Source of the DNA: Deltaproteobacteria bacterium
Lineage (GTDB): Bacteria > Myxococcota_A > UBA796
DNA: 12,271 nucleotides
NCBI GenBank assembly: GCA_002707085.1
Contig: PALY01000150.1
Location: 1 to 12,271 of the forward strand
Reading direction: 5' to 3'
Each line of letters starts with the position of its first letter. Position 1 is the first letter of the stretch. The notes under the pieces were generated by a model that worked only from the letters and a program-made list of their open reading frames with translations, was not told the DNA's origin and made no database searches. The translations under genes and the position numbers were made by a program. This document shows, in pieces, positions 6,928 through 12,271 of this stretch.

Positions 6928-9425
6928 GCGCCTCGCTCCAGCAACTCAACGGTTCCTACAATTGCATCCACTCGGACACGATCACCATTTTGCAGAGAGT
7001 CCATCGCTCCAGCGACAGAAACCACAGTGGGAATTCCCATCTCACGGGCAACTACAGCACTGTGTGAAAGCAAACTTCCACGTTCAACCACCATCGCCGA
7101 AATTCTGGGGAACAGTGGCACCCACCCCGGATCCGTACGGTATGCGACCATGACTGCGCCATCGATATCACCAGCATCATTCGGGTCGACCACTCGACGC
7201 ACAAACCCCTCGACCACACCCGGGCACGCTGCCAACCCTTGCAGTCCGTCTCCAGATGGCGCCTTGGGGCGCCCCAAAAATTGATTGTAGGACCACACAG
7301 GACCCCAAGTATGGAACCTGTCTGCTGGCTCTGGAGTCTTGCCCCAATGGGCGTACTCTTGGCGCCGCAAAGAGACGAGGCCACGAAGATTGGTCGTCAC
7401 TGCGGTTCCACGTACCCAACCAAAGGATTCATCGACTGTGAGCCAAAAGATATCTCGTGGCTCCTCAATGGCTCCACTCGCACTCATGTGACCACCCAAA
7501 GCAATGAAAAGATCACGGACGCGCCCGAAGATCCTTGTCCGCAAGAAACGAAGGTTTTCCCGGTCCCGAACCCGACGGCGTGCGCGAACCAACACCCAAC
7601 GGAATACCCATTTACGGAGTCCCGAAAGTTCAGAAAACGCGCGACTCTCCGCCTCCAAACGCATCTGCTTCTCGTGGTGTCCCATGTTCTCCGCACTTAG
7701 GCTGCCACCGCGAAGATATGCACGCAGCGTGGCCACCAGCAATCCTGGCTGGTGACGTAAAGTTGGAACCTCCAGCTTCAATTCATCTGCGCAACGATCT
7801 CCCCATGTTTCAAGGTAATCGTCCAGCGTATTGCGCAAAGCGGGAACTTCTTGGGTCGCTTCATATAGTTGATCGTCGGACATCGATGATTCAAACAAAA
7901 CACGCCATTCGGTTGTGTTTTGAATCCTTTGTGCAATCCGAAGCCCATCTACAGCGGGTGCCGCACTGTGCAGCCCCCCCTCTCCTGCCAACAAACCGTT
8001 GTGCAGATCTTCACCATCTGGAATCCACTTCCCACACAATTTCCGCAACAAGCCATGAAAGATCATGACAAAAAAGTCATTCACAATGGGCGTTGACCAT
8101 GCCCACAACAAACGCTTCTCTAAATCTCCGTACACATCCAACAAGCCCATCGGAGGCGTATCTGTGAGGTCACGAGGGTGAGCATGCATGGCGTCTTCAA
8201 AACGCTTCGTGAAGGTCACAACGTCCTTATCGAGCCGCCCTGCCCGCCAACACAAACCCGCCACACTTCGAAGCAATGACGGCAATGCTCTCCACTTGCT
8301 TGTGGTGTCTGTCACGGGCTGCGCCACTTCAGACACACCCATCATCTGTTCCATGAATTCCTGATTCCAACGATGGCCAGGCAATAAAGAAACAACGGTG
8401 TACCAAGCATCCAAGTTGTAAAAGATGCGACCCCGGATCAGTCCAATCATTCGAGGGAACACACTGGCATTTTCTTGAATCACGTCAGGGTGAACACCCA
8501 TGACTTGGCAGAACAAGCGATACACAATCGTGTATGCACGACTCGCAAAACTATAGGTCAATGGACCGGTCAAGCCGTGGTAGCTCTCAATGATGTTGCT
8601 GTTGTCCCACAAGAGTCTTCTGCCCTGAGGCATCGCCTGTGTCACAGGCCTGGTTTGAAGCAACACCAATCGGTCCCCTTGGCGAGTCCATTCGATGTCT
8701 TGAGGACCACCGAGTGCAGTTTCAAGGGCGCGAGCAACCGATGCCAACTCTCGTGCTTGGTGTTCAGAAAGCGAGGCTTCCTGTTGCATCGTTTCGGGAA
8801 CAGGAACCTCTGCTGGATGGCCATCAATCATGGAAATCGCAACATCCTTGGAAATCACGATGCTCTCAACATCACCGCCTCTGTTCACACGAAATGTGTC
8901 GCAAGGTACCGTTCCTTGAACAACGCCCTCGCCCAGACCCCAAGCTGCGGAGATCAAGGTGCTATCGGGGTCTGCTGGATCGGATGAAAACATGACACCG
9001 CTGGCGTCGCCTTCCACCATCACCTGCACAATTACGGCAACAGGGGTTGATTCAAGTCGATGCTCTGACAAATACGCCTGTACTCGGGGGTGGTTCGCAC
9101 TTGAGCGACATCGCGTAATGGAGGTCAGTAAAGTATCGGCATCGGTCACACCCAATATGCTTTCGTACATACCGGCAAAGCTGTGATCAATGCCATCTTC
9201 AGCAATGGCGCTGGACCGAACAACCACACGATTCCAGTCGGAACTCTTCATGGCCATGTCACGCCATGCACGAACAGCACCCATCGGGTCATGCCCTGGC
9301 GGCAAAACAAACCAAGCAGGAACTTCAGCCCCCGACCTCATCAGTCGGATCAAGCCTCTTGCCTTTCCCCCAACCGCTTCCGGGGCATTGGCTTGGGCTG
9401 CAGCATCCAATCCAAAAATCACCAT
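6924..9425 (-). CDS. PEP-synthase/rifampin-phosphotransferase-like dikinase with ATP-grasp and phosphohistidine domains
   Basis: About 833 residues from ATG at 9425. The N-terminal PPDK/PEP-synthase ATP-binding domain (1-262) shows 'VGGKARGL' (18-25), 'VVVRSSAIAEDG' (67-78), 'SFAGMYES' (82-89), 'QVMVEGDASGVMFSSDP' (134-150), 'WGLGEGVVQG' (162-171) and 'LVLLQTRPVT' (253-262). A long middle region (263-720) begins 'LLWDNSNIIESYHGLTGPLT'. The C-terminal swivelling phosphohistidine domain (about 728-830) contains 'RGSLLSHSAVVAREMGIPT' (782-800), with H788 as the likely phosphorylated His. There is no PEP/pyruvate-binding TIM barrel, so it cannot be a complete PEP synthase. The order ATP, substrate, His matches rifampin phosphotransferase. 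The likely chemistry is transfer of the ATP beta-phosphate through His to an unknown hydroxyl compound. GTG at 9437 and GTG at 9422 are alternative starts. From 9425 the overlap with the upstream UbiA-like gene is 7 bases. Drug resistance is not implied. Confidence 0.82.
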   Translation of the reverse strand: MVIFGLDAAAQANAPEAVGGKARGLIRLMRSGAEVPAWFVLPPGHDPMGAVRAWRDMAMKSSDWNRVVVRSSAIAEDGIDHSFAGMYESILGVTDADTLLTSITRCRSSANHPRVQAYLSEHRLESTPVAVIVQVMVEGDASGVMFSSDPADPDSTLISAAWGLGEGVVQGTVPCDTFRVNRGGDVESIVISKDVAISMIDGHPAEVPVPETMQQEASLSEHQARELASVARALETALGGPQDIEWTRQGDRLVLLQTRPVTQAMPQGRRLLWDNSNIIESYHGLTGPLTYSFASRAYTIVYRLFCQVMGVHPDVIQENASVFPRMIGLIRGRIFYNLDAWYTVVSLLPGHRWNQEFMEQMMGVSEVAQPVTDTTSKWRALPSLLRSVAGLCWRAGRLDKDVVTFTKRFEDAMHAHPRDLTDTPPMGLLDVYGDLEKRLLWAWSTPIVNDFFVMIFHGLLRKLCGKWIPDGEDLHNGLLAGEGGLHSAAPAVDGLRIAQRIQNTTEWRVLFESSMSDDQLYEATQEVPALRNTLDDYLETWGDRCADELKLEVPTLRHQPGLLVATLRAYLRGGSLSAENMGHHEKQMRLEAESRAFSELSGLRKWVFRWVLVRARRRVRDRENLRFLRTRIFGRVRDLFIALGGHMSASGAIEEPRDIFWLTVDESFGWVRGTAVTTNLRGLVSLRRQEYAHWGKTPEPADRFHTWGPVWSYNQFLGRPKAPSGDGLQGLAACPGVVEGFVRRVVDPNDAGDIDGAVMVAYRTDPGWVPLFPRISAMVVERGSLLSHSAVVAREMGIPTVVSVAGAMDSLQNGDRVRVDAIVGTVELLERGA
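6931..6939 (-). promoter_or_regulatory. Ribosome binding site of the BtaA-like gene
   Basis: On the minus strand this reads GGAGCGAGG, three bases before ATG at 6927, and lies inside the last codons of the dikinase gene. It supports the annotated start and translation re-initiation at the ATGA overlap. Confidence 0.5.
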
Positions 9426-10306
9426 GCGAGAACCCACACAAACACAAAGTCCAGCAGCAATGCAATGGTAGCTACAGCCTCTGTTTTCTTGGCGTTCAGA
9501 CGACCAAAAACAATGCTACTGCTGACCAACATCGCCGAACCTAAGATCACTGAAACAAGGACATAATCGCCCATCTCCCATGCCATGATTCCAAAACAAG
9601 TGGAAGCCAACACACGAATCCTACGCAGCATTCGATTTGCACGCGTAATGCCCAATACACTGGAGTAGCTTTCGACACCGGCAATTTCTTCTGCTGGTAG
9701 GCGAATCTTTCTCCCCACCTCAAAAGCCAATGAACCCAGAGACACACCCAACAAATACAAGCCAAGCAAGGGATGCCATGAAGTATCGGTGACCACCCAC
9801 AAAAATACGCCCAACAAAGCCACGATGGGGTTGTGCGTCACCGCATAAATCACCAAATGTCGATTCAGCCAACGACCCACACCAAATTCAACTTTCATCA
9901 GTACCGTGAAGACCAAACACGCCGCCCACGCCATCAATGCATTGAGCGAAATGCTTAAAGAAAGCAGCATTTCCAGGAGTACGGCCAAATAGCCAACCTT
10001 CGCCAGTAACGGCAAGGTGACCACCCCACGGCTCAACAGCCGCTGTGGATACGCAACCAAGTCTCCTGCTGCATCCTTGTGTTCATCCATGATTCTCAGG
10101 TGAAGAAAAACCAACAGCACCACCATTGCGGCACGTATTTCAGTTTCAAGCGGTATCTGGACACCACCCAAGTGGCCGGCGATGGCAAATGCGCTGCCCG
10201 CAAACAGGACAACCAGCACCGTGTAGGCGACCGGTGGAAACCGCTCTACCGCATAGCCCCACAGTCGTCTGTACATGGGGTCGCTGGGCTGAATCTGTGT
10301 AGACAT
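9419..10306 (-). CDS. UbiA-family membrane prenyltransferase, variant-motif subgroup
   Basis: A 295-residue polytopic membrane protein with about eight hydrophobic segments, typical of UbiA prenyltransferases, which move a polyprenyl group from its diphosphate to a membrane-bound or small acceptor. The first aspartate-rich motif is 'RIMDEHKDAAGD' (71-82), equivalent to NDxxDxxxD but reading D74-E75-x2-D78-x3-D82. The second motif region is 'FEVGRKIRLPAEEIAGVESY' (195-214), where Lys/Arg and Glu stand in place of the usual aspartates. Other likely conserved stretches are 'KVEFGVGRWL' (138-147) and 'THNP' (157-160). From memory, a UbiA subgroup with MDExKD and ExGRKIR motifs exists, so the changes look like subgroup features rather than decay. 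The acceptor is unknown. It is the first gene of the overlapping operon. No Shine-Dalgarno site precedes ATG at 10306; ATG at 10276 (residue 11) is an alternative. Confidence 0.8.
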   Translation of the reverse strand: MSTQIQPSDPMYRRLWGYAVERFPPVAYTVLVVLFAGSAFAIAGHLGGVQIPLETEIRAAMVVLLVFLHLRIMDEHKDAAGDLVAYPQRLLSRGVVTLPLLAKVGYLAVLLEMLLSLSISLNALMAWAACLVFTVLMKVEFGVGRWLNRHLVIYAVTHNPIVALLGVFLWVVTDTSWHPLLGLYLLGVSLGSLAFEVGRKIRLPAEEIAGVESYSSVLGITRANRMLRRIRVLASTCFGIMAWEMGDYVLVSVILGSAMLVSSSIVFGRLNAKKTEAVATIALLLDFVFVWVLAW

Positions 10307-10307
10307 C

Positions 10308-11183
10308 TTGAAGCCAAGGTATCCCGGGCCATACCCCCGAATGAAACAGCCATGTGAATTGAGAACTCTAGTGTTTCGGGAGGATAAATCCCCAGCTATC
10401 TTTCATGAGGACAGCGACACACGAATCGGAACCGGGTGTTTCATGGGCAAAAACGCGGCAATACCAGCGCACAGCAACCCTTTCTTGCAGCACGAGCTGG
10501 CAGGATGGGAGCCCGTACATCCACACATTCGATACCCGGTCACGTTTGGCTTGTACCAAGAGGGAAGCAATCTGGGACTGTTTTTGGCACCTGTGAATAT
10601 GGCGATGCTTCACAAAGTCATTGACATCCCAGACACTGACCAGGCCCTGATTTTGCAAGGGGCGCAAGTTCTTGGAGATGCTTTTCTACAAGCACCTGAC
10701 CGGGGCGAGTTGGGTCCCTGGTCTGCCGTGCCCTACGCAAACAATGAAGTCGACATCATCCACTTTCCGAAGGGGGTCGCAGTCGATCCGGAAACCTGCG
10801 ACATTCTTACTCCTATTCTCGCAGCCCCTGAACATGCTGTACCCACAGAACTCGGATCTCGGGTCGCCATCAGTCTCAACGATAGCTGCCATGCTGCAGT
10901 CATATCTCCAGACCACAGGCTGATAAGAAACTGTTTGACGGGCTTTATTCGGAACTACGCATCCAGCGTTCTTGAACGTGACGCGGCGATCCCCTCGCTC
11001 CCCAGCCAATTGGTGGAGTCTTTACTCCAGCCCATGCAACCCGGTGAATGGAACGAACTTCGATTCCAGCCAGCCCAACGCTACTGGATGCTGGAGTTTT
11101 CTGGAAAGTCCGACCAAGAGGCGCCAGAGCGTTGGGTATGTGAGGGCGAACATGGACGTTGGCGTGGTGGGTGGTCCTGGTAG
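10308..11183 (+). CDS. Unrecognised soluble protein; start uncertain
   Basis: An open frame of up to 291 residues ending with TAG at 11181-11183. I do not recognise the family. It has no signal peptide and no membrane segment. Visible features are a His/Pro-rich segment around residue 73 ('WEPVHPHIRYPVTFGLYQ'), a moderately hydrophobic stretch 'LGLFLAPVNMAMLHK', and a basic/Trp-rich C-terminus ending 'GRWRGGWSW'. The ATG at 10308 is one base from the divergent UbiA-like start, leaving no room for a promoter, and has no Shine-Dalgarno site. The first 20 residues are Pro-rich and look non-coding. ATG 10341, GTG 10371 and ATG 10443 (giving 246 residues) are in-frame alternatives; the last fits a candidate promoter at 10359-10388. 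It reads in the same direction as ribonuclease D, 36 bases upstream of it, so the two may be co-transcribed. I assign no function. Confidence 0.6.
   Translation: MKPRYPGPYPRMKQPCELRTLVFREDKSPAIFHEDSDTRIGTGCFMGKNAAIPAHSNPFLQHELAGWEPVHPHIRYPVTFGLYQEGSNLGLFLAPVNMAMLHKVIDIPDTDQALILQGAQVLGDAFLQAPDRGELGPWSAVPYANNEVDIIHFPKGVAVDPETCDILTPILAAPEHAVPTELGSRVAISLNDSCHAAVISPDHRLIRNCLTGFIRNYASSVLERDAAIPSLPSQLVESLLQPMQPGEWNELRFQPAQRYWMLEFSGKSDQEAPERWVCEGEHGRWRGGWSW
10318..10335. promoter_or_regulatory. Interrupted dyad at the divergent junction, possible operator
   Basis: GGTAT and ATACC are a perfect 5-bp inverted repeat separated by eight GC-rich bases. The dyad lies 12-29 bases upstream of the UbiA-like start, where a regulator could act on the minus-strand operon. 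Five-base arms can occur by chance, so this is only a candidate. Confidence 0.15.
10359..10388 (+). promoter_or_regulatory. Candidate sigma-70-like promoter for the plus-strand gene
   Basis: TTGAGA at 10359-10364 matches the -35 consensus at 5 of 6 positions. After an 18-base spacer, GATAAA at 10383-10388 matches the -10 consensus at 4 of 6. If used, transcription would start near 10395, downstream of the ATG codons at 10308 and 10341. That would put the start of the unknown protein at ATG 10443. The match is imperfect and untested. Confidence 0.25.
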
Positions 11184-11219
11184 GTCGGACCGAATACTCC
11201 GTCCTTTCTATTGGCCATC

Positions 11220-12271
11220 ATGACTACACAATCAACCGCACCCTTACACGCCATCCAAACTCATGGCGCGCTCGCGTCTGCAATCCCTCTCATCGTGGCG
11301 TGTCCAGAGATTGCACTCGACACTGAGTTCCATGCAGAACGGCGGTATCACCCGGAATTAATGCTGGTGCAGATATCAGCACCAGATGGCACAGCATGGT
11401 TGATCGACCCACTCTCTGTAGACATTACCCCCCTTGTGACTGCCATCGCAGATAGCCCAACACTGGTTCATGCAGGGAGCAACGATCTCGCCATCCTCTG
11501 GCGAGAAGCCCATACAGCACCTACAACCGTCTTCGATGTTCAGATGGGCGCCGGCATGCTGGGCCTCGGCTACCCTACGCGATTGGGAACCCTGACCCAA
11601 CATTTCTTGGGCGAAGAAATCGACAAGAAAGACACTCTTTCTGATTGGTCACATCGCCCTCTGACGCGTTCACAATTGCATTATGCCGCCCTGGATGCAC
11701 GAACATTGTTCCCCCTCGCTTCCATCATTCGAGAACAACTAAAGGAACGAGGCCGACTTCATTGGGCGGAGGAAGAAAGCTTGGCAATGGGCCAAGCTGC
11801 CCAACAAGAGTCGACGGCGGAACACACTTGGCGACAATGGGACATCGCATCTGTACTGGATGAACAAACCCAAAAAGTACTGTATTCGTTGACCGAATGG
11901 CGAAACCAGAAAGGCAGAGACAAGAACCAACCCGCCCCCTTTATTCTCAGCAATGGGATTGCGTTGGACATTGCACGACGGAAGCCAGTGACACTCGAAG
12001 AACTGAGCGCCAACCGACGGATTCCGCAAGGATTGATTCGTCGAATCGGACAAGAAATTATTTCGGTTGTTCAATATGCGGTATCGAACGAATTTCCCAT
12101 GCCCCCAGTCCCAACACCCGTCGAACGCAAGGTGGCTGCGACGCTACAAATTTGGGCCCAAGCCATCAGCACTAGCACCGACATTGCACCGCAACTTTTG
12201 ATTCCAACCGAACTGGGATTTAGAATTGCAGCAGAAGGTTCAACCGTTTTGGATGGGTGGCGTGCGGAAGC
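11220..12271 (+). CDS. rnd: Ribonuclease D, 3' end outside the window
   Basis: A DEDDy-type 3'-5' exoribonuclease that trims tRNA precursors and other small RNAs in the cytoplasm. From ATG at 11220, 350 residues are present before the right edge; E. coli RNase D has 375, so only the C-terminus is missing. Catalytic acidic residues are D34 and E36 in 'LDTEFHAERRYHPELMLVQ', D89 in 'VHAGSNDLAIL' (83-93), and Y155/D159 in 'LHYAALDARTL' (153-163). 'IDKKDTLSDWSHRPLTRSQL' (134-153) matches the family's K-x-R-T-DW-xRPL region. The first HRDC domain spans about 206-290, and a second C-terminal HRDC-like region begins near 300. No good Shine-Dalgarno site is seen. TTG at 11211 is an in-frame alternative start. 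The preceding gene ends 36 bases upstream in the same frame. Confidence 0.92.
   Translation, partial: MTTQSTAPLHAIQTHGALASAIPLIVACPEIALDTEFHAERRYHPELMLVQISAPDGTAWLIDPLSVDITPLVTAIADSPTLVHAGSNDLAILWREAHTAPTTVFDVQMGAGMLGLGYPTRLGTLTQHFLGEEIDKKDTLSDWSHRPLTRSQLHYAALDARTLFPLASIIREQLKERGRLHWAEEESLAMGQAAQQESTAEHTWRQWDIASVLDEQTQKVLYSLTEWRNQKGRDKNQPAPFILSNGIALDIARRKPVTLEELSANRRIPQGLIRRIGQEIISVVQYAVSNEFPMPPVPTPVERKVAATLQIWAQAISTSTDIAPQLLIPTELGFRIAAEGSTVLDGWRAE

Noticed and set aside
6613..7284. A 223-codon plus-strand open frame over the dikinase and BtaA-like genes
   Set aside because: It is antisense to two genes with clear family motifs, and its translation is low-complexity (Thr, Pro, Arg, Ser) with no recognisable features.
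6924..9425. Calling the dikinase a rifampin resistance gene (rph) or PEP synthase (ppsA)
   Set aside because: The PEP-binding barrel of PpsA is missing, and the lipid-gene context argues against a dedicated antibiotic enzyme. Domain order alone does not identify the substrate.
11173..11201. Small inverted repeats (GGTCC/GGACC and CGGA/TCCG) after the unknown gene, as a terminator
   Set aside because: The stems are 4-5 bp, there is no T-run, and they lie in the 36-base gap before ribonuclease D, where co-transcription is at least as likely.
11181..11222. Stop-codon readthrough fusing the unknown protein to ribonuclease D, since both are in the same frame with one TAG between
   Set aside because: The second gene has its own ATG and begins at the normal RNase D N-terminus. 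Sharing a frame has a one-in-three chance, and no readthrough signal is visible.
1..12271. tRNA, rRNA, CRISPR arrays, insertion sequences and integration sites
   Set aside because: Reading both strands, I saw no cloverleaf-like segment outside genes, no regularly spaced repeats and no transposase or integrase motifs. Nearly every base is covered by the listed genes.

Overview
The window is a compact bacterial chromosomal segment with moderate GC (by eye a little above 50%). It has almost no intergenic DNA and no RNA genes, mobile elements or CRISPR array that I can see. The first gene encodes a surface protein combining a PKD domain with a YfaP/DUF2135-like domain rich in 'DLDLHL' and 'GYGPENINV' motifs. 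That style is common in Myxococcota and related former Deltaproteobacteria, so I suggest such an organism. This is inference from protein style, not proof.

Layout. (1) Positions 1-929, plus strand: the C-terminal part of the surface protein, whose start lies outside the window. (2) Positions 936-10306, minus strand: six genes read right to left. They are a UbiA-like membrane prenyltransferase (9419-10306), a three-domain ATP/phosphohistidine dikinase-like protein (6924-9425), a BtaA/DUF3419 aminocarboxypropyl transferase (5821-6927), an MMPL/HAE3 RND exporter (3587-5824), a MepA-like LAS peptidase (2625-3590) and an AidB-type acyl-CoA dehydrogenase (936-2570). The first five overlap their neighbours, three times by an exact ATGA, so they look like one translationally coupled operon. 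The sixth follows after 54 bases with its own strong ribosome binding site. (3) Positions 10308-11183, plus strand: an unrecognised protein, divergent from the operon. (4) From 11220 to the right edge, plus strand: ribonuclease D, missing only its C-terminus.

The five-gene operon is the most interesting part. A UbiA-type enzyme moves a prenyl group inside the membrane. A dikinase of rifampin-phosphotransferase architecture phosphorylates an unknown small molecule. BtaA puts the 3-amino-3-carboxypropyl group of S-adenosylmethionine onto a glycerol hydroxyl. An HAE3 transporter of the hopanoid/lipid exporter type could move the product outward, and a secreted peptidase may remodel the wall. Together they suggest synthesis and export of an unusual, possibly isoprenoid, homoserine-type lipid. 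Each family call rests on visible motifs; the joint pathway is a hypothesis.
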